Below, piece after piece: positions 7,861 to 15,799 of a stretch of 19,960 nucleotides of DNA. Origin of the DNA: JBBRDU01 sp038203615 (GTDB lineage: Bacteria; Verrucomicrobiota; Verrucomicrobiia; Chthoniobacterales; UBA10450); assembly GCA_038203615.1 (NCBI GenBank), contig JBBRDU010000052.1:1-19960 (forward strand). Direction: 5' to 3'. Both the position numbers and the translations under genes were made by a program. Below the pieces are notes generated by a model, which saw nothing but the letters and a program-made list of their open reading frames with translations, ran no database searches and had not been told where the DNA came from. Each line of letters opens with the position of its first letter. Within the stretch, counting starts at the first letter, position 1.

Positions 7861-7934
7861 TGGCTGCCTCGCAAGGATTCGAACCTTGACAAAGAGATTC
7901 AGAATCTCTCGTGCTACCGTTACACTACGAGGCA
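7861..7934 (-). tRNA. tRNA-Gln (anticodon CTG)
   Basis: A full cloverleaf folds on the - strand: acceptor stem TGCCTCG/CGAGGCA (7928-7934 with 7865-7871), D stem GTGT/GCAC, anticodon stem AGAGA/TCTCT, anticodon loop TTCTGAA with anticodon CTG at 7900-7902, T stem CAAGG/CCTTG with loop TTCGAAT, discriminator G and an encoded CCA end (7861-7863). It reads CAG codons. It lies between the lipocalin gene (+) and the MBL-fold gene (-), oriented with the latter. Confidence 0.96.
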
Positions 7935-8036
7935 AGAACGGGGAGTCCGAACCTAAGTCCACTCCATGGCTTGGCGCAAGCGGCGGGTCATGGCGGGAGC
8001 CTCCCACCTGGCCCGGTTCGCGCCGGGCGGAAGGCC

Positions 8037-8966
8037 TTAGGCCCCGCCGAAGGTTATTTCAGCCCCTTCACGGGCCGCTTCGACTTCGAGAGACTTCCTT
8101 GTGGTGGCCACGAGTTTGCGCGCCGCTTCCGCCATCTCGTCGATGAGGGCGTCGTCATGAGTGGGGTCGTGATGAAAGAGCACCAGCTTCTTCACCTGTG
8201 CATCGAGGGCGAGAGTTACGGCGGAGCTGAGCGAACCGTGGCCCCAGCCAATGTGGGCCTTGTATTCGTCGTCCGTGTACTGAGTGTCGAGGATGAGCAC
8301 GTCGCAGCCATGCAAGAATTCCACCAAGCTGGCGCGCGCTTCCTCGGCCCGGGAACGGGTTTGTTCCGGGCTCAACAAGTTCGATTTGCTCGAGTGAATC
8401 TTGAGCGCGTCGTACGGTTCGTTATCGGGAAGAAAGGCAACCGACCCTTGCGAACTGTCGAGGCGGTAGCCGACACAAACACCCGGATGATTCATTAATT
8501 TCGCGCGCACCCGAACCTTGCCGATCTTGAAGTCATATTTTTCCAGCTTCTTAATCTCGATGCGGCCGGGAAGGGCCTGCAGTTTGACCGGGAAAAACGG
8601 GGTGGCCATTTGACCAATGAGAATCTCGCGGAGCCCGGCTTCGGCTCCGTCATAGCCCATGATGCGAACGAAATTCTTGTCGTTGTAGGAGGGCAGAAAG
8701 AAAGGGAACCCCTGGATGTGGTCCCAATGCATGTGCGTAATGAGCAAAGAAATTTTGATGGAACGCGATCCGAATTCCTTTTCGAGGGCTGCTCCGAGAG
8801 CGCGGATACCCGTGCCGGCGTCGAACACGATAATCTCGCCGTCGGCCCGGAGTTCGACGCAGGTGGTGTTGCCGCCATAGCGCAAGGTAGCGGATCCCGG
8901 GACCGGGATTGAACCACGAACTCCCCAGAATTTCAGGCGAGCCGGTGTTGATGAAGCGGTTGCCAT
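8037..8966 (-). CDS. MBL-fold metal-dependent hydrolase (PhnP/RNase Z-like branch)
   Basis: A 309-residue cytoplasmic metallo-beta-lactamase-fold enzyme. The first strand 'KFWGVRGSIPVPG' and 'RYGGNTTCVEL' (29-39) are typical of the branch near PhnP and RNase Z. The di-metal site is complete: HMHWDH (78-83), His160, Asp227 in 'LILDTQY', and His265/His266 in 'LFHHDPTHDD'; Asp181 in 'FLPDNE' is a further conserved acidic residue. The family generally cleaves phosphodiester bonds, but the substrate cannot be assigned. 'GWGHGS' (240-245) is a second conserved patch often seen in these uncharacterised members. Start at the ATG 8966 is supported by the conserved fold beginning within ten residues. 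No same-strand partner is close: the tRNA-Gln gene lies about 100 bp downstream and the PEP-CTERM gene with its terminator is upstream. Confidence 0.9.
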   Translation of the reverse strand: MATASSTPARLKFWGVRGSIPVPGSATLRYGGNTTCVELRADGEIIVFDAGTGIRALGAALEKEFGSRSIKISLLITHMHWDHIQGFPFFLPSYNDKNFVRIMGYDGAEAGLREILIGQMATPFFPVKLQALPGRIEIKKLEKYDFKIGKVRVRAKLMNHPGVCVGYRLDSSQGSVAFLPDNEPYDALKIHSSKSNLLSPEQTRSRAEEARASLVEFLHGCDVLILDTQYTDDEYKAHIGWGHGSLSSAVTLALDAQVKKLVLFHHDPTHDDALIDEMAEAARKLVATTRKSLEVEAAREGAEITFGGA

Positions 8967-9041
8967 GAAGGAACGGCGGCGATCTTGCCACGGAGGCTGG
9001 AGTAAACCAAGAGTTTTTGGGGCTGCGCGGCTTGGATGGAG

Positions 9042-9079
9042 AAAAAAAAGGCCACCGTGGGAACCACGGTGGCCTTTTT
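9042..9079 (-). terminator. Strong bidirectional intrinsic terminator
   Basis: A perfect 16-bp inverted repeat (9045-9060 with 9064-9079) around a GAA loop. The GC core GGCCACCGTGG is flanked by an A tract on one side (9042-9049) and a T tract on the other (9075-9079). It lies 15 bp beyond the stop of the - strand PEP-CTERM-like gene and should end that transcript with an eight-U tail. It also insulates the MBL-fold gene, whose start is 78 bp away. Confidence 0.9.
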
Positions 9080-9094
9080 AGAGGGAAATCAAAG

Positions 9095-9673
9095 TTAGCT
9101 CTTTTTGCGACGACGCAGAAGCGAAGGAACACTGGCGGCAACGCCAGCCCCACAGACGCTCAGGATGGGCAGAAGAGCGGACATTTCAGGAATCGGGACC
9201 GAGATGCGGCCGACGTTATCAACCTTGGTGCCGGCATTGGGGCCACCGCTGCGGGTGGCTTCCGCGGCGAAGTCGGCTGTCCGCAGCTGATTCGTGTCGT
9301 TGACCACGGAGAAATTCCCGATGAACTGGGCGCCGGTAATCGTTGTGGTGCCGGTATAGGTCCAGGTCAGGTTCAGGAGGGACGGATTGTCGGTCGGGTT
9401 GACCAGGCCGGGGGTCGTCCCGGTGAGGGAAGACGAGAACGTCCAGCCAGCCGGCTGCAGGTTCGAGGCCGCGGTGAAATTGCCGAAATCATAAATGGTG
9501 AAGTAATCTCCCGTCGTCACCATTTGGTCTACGGTCACATTGACTCCGTAATTCCAAGTGAACCCTCCCATGGTGGCCACCGGCGAGCTTGGAGACAGCG
9601 TCGGAATAATATCGCCGTGCGCTGCCATAATCGTGACCCCGATCGTGATTAACCCTAAGAGTGATTTTTTCAT
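9095..9673 (-). CDS. PEP-CTERM-like secreted protein (exosortase substrate, PEM variant)
   Basis: From the ATG at 9673 the protein has 192 residues (a TTG at 9724 would be longer but unlikely). Residues 1-20 are a Sec signal peptide (MKKSLLGLITIGVT..., cleavage near AAHG). The mature part is Thr-, Ser-, Asn- and Gly-rich beta-type sequence ('FTWNYGVNVTV', 'GDYFTIYDFGNF', 'QPAGWTFSSSLTG') as in many PEP-CTERM proteins. The C-terminus (159-192) has the tripartite sorting signal: motif PIPEM, a hydrophobic stretch 'SALLPILSVCGAGVAASV', then the basic cluster LLRRRKKS. The usual Pro-Glu-Pro is Pro-Glu-Met here. It is divergently transcribed from the exosortase gene 126 bp away, which makes it that enzyme's likely substrate. 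Function after sorting is unknown; an outer-surface or matrix protein is the family expectation. Confidence 0.85.
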   Translation of the reverse strand: MKKSLLGLITIGVTIMAAHGDIIPTLSPSSPVATMGGFTWNYGVNVTVDQMVTTGDYFTIYDFGNFTAASNLQPAGWTFSSSLTGTTPGLVNPTDNPSLLNLTWTYTGTTTITGAQFIGNFSVVNDTNQLRTADFAAEATRSGGPNAGTKVDNVGRISVPIPEMSALLPILSVCGAGVAASVPSLLRRRKKS

Positions 9674-9694
9674 AGTATTTCTAGTGCTTCGAAG

Positions 9695-9724
9695 ATTTTG
9701 CCACATTTTGAGTCGCAAAGTCAA
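9695..9724 (-). promoter_or_regulatory. Candidate sigma-70 promoter of the PEP-CTERM gene
   Basis: On the - strand a TTGACT box (9719-9724, five of six to consensus) is followed after 18 bp by CAAAAT (9695-9700, four of six). Transcription would begin near 9688, about 15 nt before the ATG. The segment is A+T-rich compared with its surroundings. Judged by eye only. Confidence 0.35.
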
Positions 9725-9799
9725 TTATTTTCTCATGCCATTCTTCAACATTTTTTCGGGCTTATGGCCAGTCCGCTTCCCTGAGGCTATTATAGGGGA

Positions 9800-11392
9800 A
9801 TGACCGACTTGGAAGGGGTAGCCGCTCCCCGCCCGGGCTTGCCTTGGCCTACCCTCTTTTTGCTGGCCCTTTGGACCTGGGCGATCTGGGCCTGCGCGGA
9901 ACATTGGCGGGGAAACCCCAATTACTCCTATGGGTGGGCCGTGCCGGTCCTGGCCCTCGCCTTCGGAATGCGGAGATATCTCCTTTTGCGACAAGATTCG
10001 GGAGCTGTCGGGGCCCCGTCCGGGGGGATGGTGGTTGGCCTGGCTGCCAGCTTGGGAATCGTCGGATTCGGGCTCGAATATGCGCGTGAGGCCATGTGGC
10101 ACCCTGAAATCGTTTTATGGACGATTTGCCTGCTGGGCACCGGATTAACTCTTGGTGTGCTGCGGTGGTGCGGCGGAGGAGTGCTAGCGCGGGCCGAAGC
10201 GTTTCCGGTCCTGTTTTTTCTGACAGCCGTGCCCTGGCCACCGCGCTTCGAACAACCGCTGACCGGCGCCCTCATGCGCGCGGTGGCCTCGGCGACGACG
10301 GAGGTGCTGCAGTGGTTAGGCATCGAGGCGCAGGCATCCGGAGGGGCCATCGCGCTTCGCAGCGGACTGGTGGGGATCACCGAGGCATGCAGCGGGATTC
10401 GTTCGCTCCAGGCCGGGATCATGTTCGGGTTGGCCATGGGCGAATGGTTTCTGTTGCGGCCGGGTCGTCGCATTCTTCTCCTCTGTGTGGCAATCGCACT
10501 GGCCCTGGTCACGAATCTTGCGCGCACGCTCACCCTGGCGCTTCAGGCCGAATGGCATGGCGCCAATACGGTCCATCAGGTTCATGACCTCGTTGGCAAC
10601 ATCGTCATCACCACACTGGTCCTGGCGATCTGGGTCGTCGGAAGGGTTTTGTCACGTCAGGGTGATGAATCCCTTTTGTTTTCGGAAAAAACGAAAGCGA
10701 GAGCCCGACGCATCGCGCAGAATTTGCGGAGGCGCGGTTCCGGCATCTTCGCGGGTGCGACCGTCGCACTGGTGCTCGGTATTTTTGGAGCGCGCTTGAA
10801 CTATGCCCGGATGGAGAGTTTGGCGCACACGCAAACAGCGCCGCGGTTCGTCGCCCAAATCGGCGCCGCCAGTCCGAATCGGCTGGCCGCCGTGCCGCGC
10901 GAGGTTTGGAACGAACTCCACCCCTCCAGCGGGGAATATGTCCGAACGAACGATCCTGAATCTGCCGGTGGTGGAGGCGATTGCTTCCATTTCTTCTGGA
11001 AGCCTTCCGTTTGGAACCGTTTTGTTCTGGTCCATCGCCCGGACATTTGCATGCCGGGCATTGGCTGGGAGTCGGAGGCACCGCCTGAAGCGGTGGAGCT
11101 CGACCTCGACGGGAAGAAGGTCCGATTTTATTGGTTCCGTTTTCGCCGGGGCAACATCCATGCGCTTGAGCTTTGGGGTGCGTGGCGCAACGGCGACCCT
11201 GTTCCGCTGGATTACACGGTCGAGCAGGTTTTCGGAGCCGCGCCGCCGCCGAGTTCTTTGCAGCTGGAAGGGAAGAGACGCTCCGCGACAGAGATCGTGG
11301 CTTGCAGCGTGATGCAGGAGGGCGGGGCGCCTGCCCAAGAGATAGCGGTGGCGCTTTTGCGGTCTGTCTTTCATTATAGAACGGATGAGTGA
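9800..11392 (+). CDS. Exosortase with fused EpsI-like C-terminal domain
   Basis: A 530-residue inner-membrane transpeptidase-like enzyme predicted to recognise PEP-CTERM tails and transfer the cleaved protein to an envelope acceptor. Residues 1-285 are the multi-helix exosortase domain: NYSYGWAVP (41-49) is the conserved first-loop motif, EACSGIRSL (195-203) holds catalytic Cys197, 'NLARTLTLAL' holds Arg242, and 'HDLVG' supplies His262. After a further helix (about 313-332) comes a periplasmic EpsI-like domain (about 335-530) with the signature HRPDICMPGIGW (412-423, Cys417), a domain often encoded as a separate epsI gene. The ATG at 9800 follows 'AGGGGA' with almost no spacing, and a TATTAT box at 9788-9793 suggests a very short or absent leader. 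It overlaps the TPR gene by 8 bp and is divergent from its probable substrate. Exosortase subtype was not assigned. Confidence 0.93.
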   Translation: MTDLEGVAAPRPGLPWPTLFLLALWTWAIWACAEHWRGNPNYSYGWAVPVLALAFGMRRYLLLRQDSGAVGAPSGGMVVGLAASLGIVGFGLEYAREAMWHPEIVLWTICLLGTGLTLGVLRWCGGGVLARAEAFPVLFFLTAVPWPPRFEQPLTGALMRAVASATTEVLQWLGIEAQASGGAIALRSGLVGITEACSGIRSLQAGIMFGLAMGEWFLLRPGRRILLLCVAIALALVTNLARTLTLALQAEWHGANTVHQVHDLVGNIVITTLVLAIWVVGRVLSRQGDESLLFSEKTKARARRIAQNLRRRGSGIFAGATVALVLGIFGARLNYARMESLAHTQTAPRFVAQIGAASPNRLAAVPREVWNELHPSSGEYVRTNDPESAGGGGDCFHFFWKPSVWNRFVLVHRPDICMPGIGWESEAPPEAVELDLDGKKVRFYWFRFRRGNIHALELWGAWRNGDPVPLDYTVEQVFGAAPPPSSLQLEGKRRSATEIVACSVMQEGGAPAQEIAVALLRSVFHYRTDE

Positions 11393-13118
11393 AGAGAAGT
11401 CTCTAGGTCGACGTATATCGGCCGACCGCGCGGAGCGGCGTTCGGCGCGCCGGAAGGTGAAAATCCTCTGGGGCATCGGGGTCGCTCTCTTGATCGCGGC
11501 CATCCTGGGCGGAAAGCAGGTCTACCACTGGGCCAGGGCGAAGCGAGCCGCTCATTTCACCGAAGCGGCCGAGACCCTGGCTGGAGCCGGCAAAACAGAA
11601 GCGGCGGCGGCCAAATATCGGGCCGCACTGCAGCTGGATCCGATGGGCTATCGCCCCCTGCAAGGGGCGGCCCGTTTTGCTTCCAAGCTGGGCCGTCCGG
11701 AGGCGGCAGATTTGTGGGCGACCGTATTAAAACTGCCGGAAGCGACGATCCAGGACCAGGAGGAATATGCTGACTTGCTGCTCAGTTCGGAGCGATTCAA
11801 AAACGCAGAGCCGATCATCGACCGTCTTCTCAAGAATGATCCCGATACGCGCACTCTGCTCATGGCATCGCGCTTTGCCCGGGGCACCGGGGATTTGGTC
11901 AAGGCGATCGAATTTGCCCGGATAGCTGGCCAACGCGCCCCGACCGATGAAGGCGCGCAGTTCGCCCTGGCCGATGGGTTGGCCGTATCGACCGACCCGG
12001 CCCAGCGCGGAGAGGCGCGCAAGATTCTTTGGAATCTGGCTGGGAAGGGGGGGGCTTATGGCGAAGCAGCCATCCGGGCACTGGCCAGCGCGCCGGAATT
12101 GTCGGCCGAGGAGCGCGCGCGCCTTCTGCAGAGGCTGGACGCCAATCCATCTCCCCGAATCCGGGACACTTTAATCGCTTCCGACTTGCGCATACAACTT
12201 CACCCGGAGGAGAGCGATAAGATTCTCGATCAGACGGTGGCGCGTTGGAACAACAGCGGAACGACTGAACTAGTCGAGTTGGCGCGCTGGTTGAATCTGC
12301 ACGGAGAACACCAGCGTGTCCTGTCATTGTATTCGGTTGATCGTGCTTTCGAGGAGAATCAGCTGCTGCTCAGCCGGCTGGATGCGCTGGCCGCGCTACA
12401 GCGCTGGGATGAAGTCGCGAACCTGCTCGATCACCCGAACCTGACTCTCGATCCTTCCGTGCTGGAGAGTTTTCGTGCGCGTACTGCGCAGGAAAAAAAT
12501 GCCACCGTGGATGCGGAGCGGCGTTGGAACCACGCCGTTTCGCTGGCTGGAAACGACCCTAACAAGTTGATTTTTGTCGCCCATTTCGCCGAGCAAAGCC
12601 GGGCCAATGCGATCGCCTTGAAGGCTTACGATCAGCTGGCCAAGCTTCCGCAGCACGCCGGCACGGCCTTTCGCGCGACGCAGCGGCTGAGTGCGACCAC
12701 CGGCGACGCGTCCGTGCAACGTTTGGCCGCGGAAAAGATTGCGGCGCTGGCTCCGGACGACCCGAATGCCGCTGATCAACTGGCTTATCTGAATCTGCTG
12801 ATGAACAGCGACGTGGACACAAATTTCGAGAAAGCGAAAAGTCTCGCGGAAAAGTTTCCCAACCGGCTCTCTTTTCGCGTGGCGGCGGCTTTAGGTTACC
12901 TGCGCAAACACGACCCCGGCCTGGCTCTCGCTCAATTCAAAGGACCGACGGACGCGCCTCCCATCGAATGGCCCAAGACGCCACCGGCCTGGCGCGCGGT
13001 TTACGCCGCGACCCTGCAGGCCAACGAGCAGGCGGCGGCGGCGGCGGAGATGGCCAAAACCATCCCGCGAGACAGACTCAGCCCACAGGAGCGCGAGCTG
13101 ATCGAGCCGGTAAAATAA
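11385..13118 (+). CDS. Membrane-anchored TPR-repeat protein, exosortase partner
   Basis: A 577-residue protein with a basic N-terminus (residues 1-26), a single transmembrane helix (about 27-43), and an otherwise alpha-helical body of degenerate tetratricopeptide repeats. The clearest repeat is 'FTEAAETLAGAGKTEAAAAKYRAALQLDP' territory (about 57-86), with more Ala/Leu-rich helical pairs to about residue 560. Positive-inside orientation puts the repeats in the periplasm. TPR proteins accompany exosortases in many genomes (for example PrsT beside XrtA) and may scaffold secretion or polysaccharide machinery. The ATG lies inside the last codons of the exosortase gene (ATGAGTGA overlap), so the two are translationally coupled. 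It converges with the small unknown gene at 13139; only 20 bp separate the two stops, with a weak AGACG/CGTCT hairpin (13119-13140) lacking a T tract. Confidence 0.85.
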   Translation: MSEEKSLGRRISADRAERRSARRKVKILWGIGVALLIAAILGGKQVYHWARAKRAAHFTEAAETLAGAGKTEAAAAKYRAALQLDPMGYRPLQGAARFASKLGRPEAADLWATVLKLPEATIQDQEEYADLLLSSERFKNAEPIIDRLLKNDPDTRTLLMASRFARGTGDLVKAIEFARIAGQRAPTDEGAQFALADGLAVSTDPAQRGEARKILWNLAGKGGAYGEAAIRALASAPELSAEERARLLQRLDANPSPRIRDTLIASDLRIQLHPEESDKILDQTVARWNNSGTTELVELARWLNLHGEHQRVLSLYSVDRAFEENQLLLSRLDALAALQRWDEVANLLDHPNLTLDPSVLESFRARTAQEKNATVDAERRWNHAVSLAGNDPNKLIFVAHFAEQSRANAIALKAYDQLAKLPQHAGTAFRATQRLSATTGDASVQRLAAEKIAALAPDDPNAADQLAYLNLLMNSDVDTNFEKAKSLAEKFPNRLSFRVAAALGYLRKHDPGLALAQFKGPTDAPPIEWPKTPPAWRAVYAATLQANEQAAAAAEMAKTIPRDRLSPQERELIEPVK

Positions 13119-13138
13119 AGACGGAACCGGCTTGGCGT

Positions 13139-13531
13139 CTAAAGAAGGCTCGATCCGAAAGCGCCCGGCCCGCTTTTCCAGCGCAGTTCGGGCTGCATGT
13201 TAATCTCGTCCGCCCGCACCTCGAAGCCGACGGAACGCAGGAGATAGGAAACGCCTTCCCGGCTTTCCATTGTTTCTTTCAGGCTGCGCGCGAAGAGCTC
13301 GATGTATTCCTTGTACGATTCCAGGGCGAGCTTGCCGTCCGCGAAATTTTCCGCCAGCGCCTCATCATGATAATCGATCAGATCGATGAGGGCGCGGCGC
13401 AGATCGAGCCGCAACTTCGGATCGATTACAATCTTGAATGGCGTAGCGCCGGGATCGGGCTTGGCCAGATGATCGCGGCGCAAGCCGCCTTGATTCGAGG
13501 CTACGATTTGGAAATCCCGATTCTCTTGCAT
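13139..13531 (-). CDS. Small cytoplasmic protein of unknown function
   Basis: From the ATG at 13531 it has 130 residues beginning MQENRDFQIVASNQGGLR; a TTG at 13576 in the same frame would add fifteen residues. There is no signal peptide or membrane helix. The N-terminal 45 residues look extended, then a long acidic helical region 'LRRALIDLIDYHDEALAENFADGKLALESYKEYIELFARSL' by composition (about 40-80), then a beta-like end 'LLRSVGFEVRADEINMQPELRW'. I do not recognise a family. It lies 64 bp downstream of hppA on the same strand and might be co-transcribed, though a functional link is only positional. Confidence 0.6.
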   Translation of the reverse strand: MQENRDFQIVASNQGGLRRDHLAKPDPGATPFKIVIDPKLRLDLRRALIDLIDYHDEALAENFADGKLALESYKEYIELFARSLKETMESREGVSYLLRSVGFEVRADEINMQPELRWKSGPGAFGSSLL

Positions 13532-13594
13532 GGGTGACGTCAGAATGCGGCGACCCGCAATCGACTGTCGATGCAAAAGAAGGCCGGGCGCCCG

Positions 13595-15670
13595 TTAAAA
13601 GAAAATGGGAATGATTAAAATCGCCACGATGTTGACGACTTTAATCATCGGATTGATGGCGGGGCCGGCGGTATCCTTGTAGGGATCGCCCACCGTATCC
13701 CCGGTAATGGCGGCAGCGTGAGCGAATGATCCTTTGCCGCCGAAGTGACCTTCCTCAATATATTTCTTGGCATTGTCCCAGGCGCCGCCCCCGGAGGTCA
13801 TGGCGATGGCCACAAATAAGCCGGTCACGATCGTGCCGACGAGCACCCCGCCCAAAACAACCGGGCCCAGCGGTTTGATCACAGCAACGAGCACCACGAC
13901 GACCACCGGGAGAAGCGCCGGCACAATCATTTCGCGCAGGGCGGCCTTGGTCACAATATCGACGCAAGTGCCATACTCGGGGGTGTCCTGACCGGTCAGA
14001 ATCCCGGGCTTCGCCTGAATCTGCCGCCGCACCTCGCGTACGACCGCGCCGGCGGCTTTGCCCACTGCGTCCATGCTAAAGGCGGTGAAGAGGAAGGGAA
14101 GCAACCCGCCAATGAACAAGCCAATGATGACCTTTGGTTCCGTCAGCGAGAATTGGAAGGAATAGGCGTGACCACTGGCGGTGATATGCGCCTTTAATTC
14201 CTCGACATAGGAGCCGAAGAGAACGAGCGCGGCCAGTCCGGCCGAAGCGATGGCGTAACCCTTCGTCACGGCCTTCATGGTGTTGCCGACCGCGTCCAGT
14301 TCGTCCGTCACGCTGCGGACTTCCTTGGGCAGATTGCTCATCACGGCGATGCCACCGGCGTTGTCCGTGATCGGGCCGAAGGCGTCGAGGGAAATAATAA
14401 TTCCAGCCATGGACAACATGGCCATGACAGCGATGGCAATTCCGTAGAGACCCGCGAAATGGAAGCTGAGTAAAATGGCAATTCCGATAAAGCCGACGGG
14501 TAGGGCGGTAGCATGCTGTCCCACGGCCAGGCCGGCAATAATGTTGGTGGCGTGCCCGGTCTCGGAAGCGCGCGCGATCTTCTGCACCGGCCGATAGCCC
14601 ATCGACGTGTAGTAGTTCGTAATCAGAACCACGATCCCGGTCATGAGCAGACCGATGAGAGAGGCAAAGTAGAGGTCATGAGCGGAACGCTGCAGCCCGC
14701 CGATGACGATGCCGTGCGGGAAAAGCATGTGGGTGGCCGGCCAGAAAAGGATGGCCGAGACGAGCGCGCTCGTTCCCACTGATCCCATCAGGACGCCGGC
14801 CGGTTTGCCCGGTGCCACGCTGACGAACAGGATTCCGCAGATCGCGCCAAGGACGGAAATACCGCCCAACACAAATGGATAAATGATGGCAGCCGGCTCG
14901 GTCGCGATGGTCAGAGCGCCCACCAGGATGGCGCCGATGAGACTGACGGCATAAGTCTCGAAAACGTCGGCCGCCATGCCGGCACAATCCCCCACGTTGT
15001 CTCCCACGTTGTCGGCAATGGTGGCCGGATTGCGAGGATCATCTTCTTCCAGATTCTTTTCGATTTTGCCCACGAGATCGGCGCCGACATCGGCCGCTTT
15101 CGTGTAGATCCCGCCGCCCAGACGGGCGAACACGCTGATCAAACTCGCGCCCAAGGCGAGCCCGACGAGACTGCGCACGGCCAGGTCGTGCCCGATCATT
15201 TGGCCAGCGATATAATAGAAGATGCCGACGGCGAGCAGGGCCAGACCGACGACGAGCAAACCGGTGACGGCACCGCCATTGAAAGCGATGCGGAGGGCGG
15301 CGCTCCGCGATGTGCTGGCGGCCTGGGTGGTCCTGGTGTTGGCCAGAACGGCGATGCGCATGCCGATGTAGCCGGCGGCGAGGGAGCAAACGGCGCCGAT
15401 GAGGAAGCCAACGGCGGTGGCGTGATCCTTAAAAAAGAAGAGCAAGACAAACAGGACGAGAGCAATCCGACTGATCGAGACCACCTGCCGATGGAGGTAG
15501 GCCTTGGCCCCTTCCTGGATGGCTCCCGCAATCTCGCGCATCCGCTCGTTGCCGGGCGAACAGCGCAGGATTTTGCCAATCAGAAGAAAGGCGAACCCCA
15601 GCCCGATGAGCGCGCAGACAAGGGCGAGTGGAACACCGGAATGGAGCAGGTCAAAAGCTAGGATCATCAT
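13595..15670 (-). CDS. hppA: Membrane-bound proton-translocating pyrophosphatase, K+-independent type
   Basis: A 691-residue, about 16-helix inner-membrane pump that couples pyrophosphate hydrolysis to proton export. The substrate site is intact: DVGADLVGKIE (194-204), 'DDPRNPATIADNVGDNVGDCAG' by residues 210-231 with its aspartates for Mg-PPi, 'DAFGPITDNAGG' (429-440), and near the C-terminus GDTVGDPYKDTAGP. In the sequence GNTMKAVTKG (462-471) Lys466 occupies the position that is Ala in K+-dependent enzymes, and Thr469 fits too, so this should be the K+-independent H+-pumping class. Met465 replaces the Thr usually found in GNTTK. Two adjacent ATGs (15670, 15667) are equivalent starts. It lies 130 bp after the channel gene, same strand. 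Likely role: recover energy from biosynthetic pyrophosphate. Confidence 0.97.
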   Translation of the reverse strand: MMILAFDLLHSGVPLALVCALIGLGFAFLLIGKILRCSPGNERMREIAGAIQEGAKAYLHRQVVSISRIALVLFVLLFFFKDHATAVGFLIGAVCSLAAGYIGMRIAVLANTRTTQAASTSRSAALRIAFNGGAVTGLLVVGLALLAVGIFYYIAGQMIGHDLAVRSLVGLALGASLISVFARLGGGIYTKAADVGADLVGKIEKNLEEDDPRNPATIADNVGDNVGDCAGMAADVFETYAVSLIGAILVGALTIATEPAAIIYPFVLGGISVLGAICGILFVSVAPGKPAGVLMGSVGTSALVSAILFWPATHMLFPHGIVIGGLQRSAHDLYFASLIGLLMTGIVVLITNYYTSMGYRPVQKIARASETGHATNIIAGLAVGQHATALPVGFIGIAILLSFHFAGLYGIAIAVMAMLSMAGIIISLDAFGPITDNAGGIAVMSNLPKEVRSVTDELDAVGNTMKAVTKGYAIASAGLAALVLFGSYVEELKAHITASGHAYSFQFSLTEPKVIIGLFIGGLLPFLFTAFSMDAVGKAAGAVVREVRRQIQAKPGILTGQDTPEYGTCVDIVTKAALREMIVPALLPVVVVVLVAVIKPLGPVVLGGVLVGTIVTGLFVAIAMTSGGGAWDNAKKYIEEGHFGGKGSFAHAAAITGDTVGDPYKDTAGPAINPMIKVVNIVAILIIPIFF

Positions 15671-15799
15671 GGTCGCGCGATAAAGCGCACGACTTTATGG
15701 AGAAATGCCTAACTGGCAACGGGTATTTGCCGGAAAGAAGGCCGCGCCTGCGATTCCCCTTCTGGCTCCTGGGTTTAAAGCCGGGCCGGCCATTCTTAT

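Noticed and set aside
8011..8028. GCCCGG/CCGGGC hairpin as terminator of the MBL-fold gene
   Set aside because: The stem is perfect but no U tract follows on the - strand, so it is not a convincing intrinsic terminator.
13119..13140. Hairpin between the convergent TPR and unknown genes as a terminator
   Set aside because: Five-bp outer stem with a large loop and no T tract in either direction; recorded only as weak.
15668..15692. Small GCGC/GCGC hairpin just before the hppA start as a riboswitch or attenuator
   Set aside because: Only four base pairs with no further structure or known aptamer features in the 130-bp gap.
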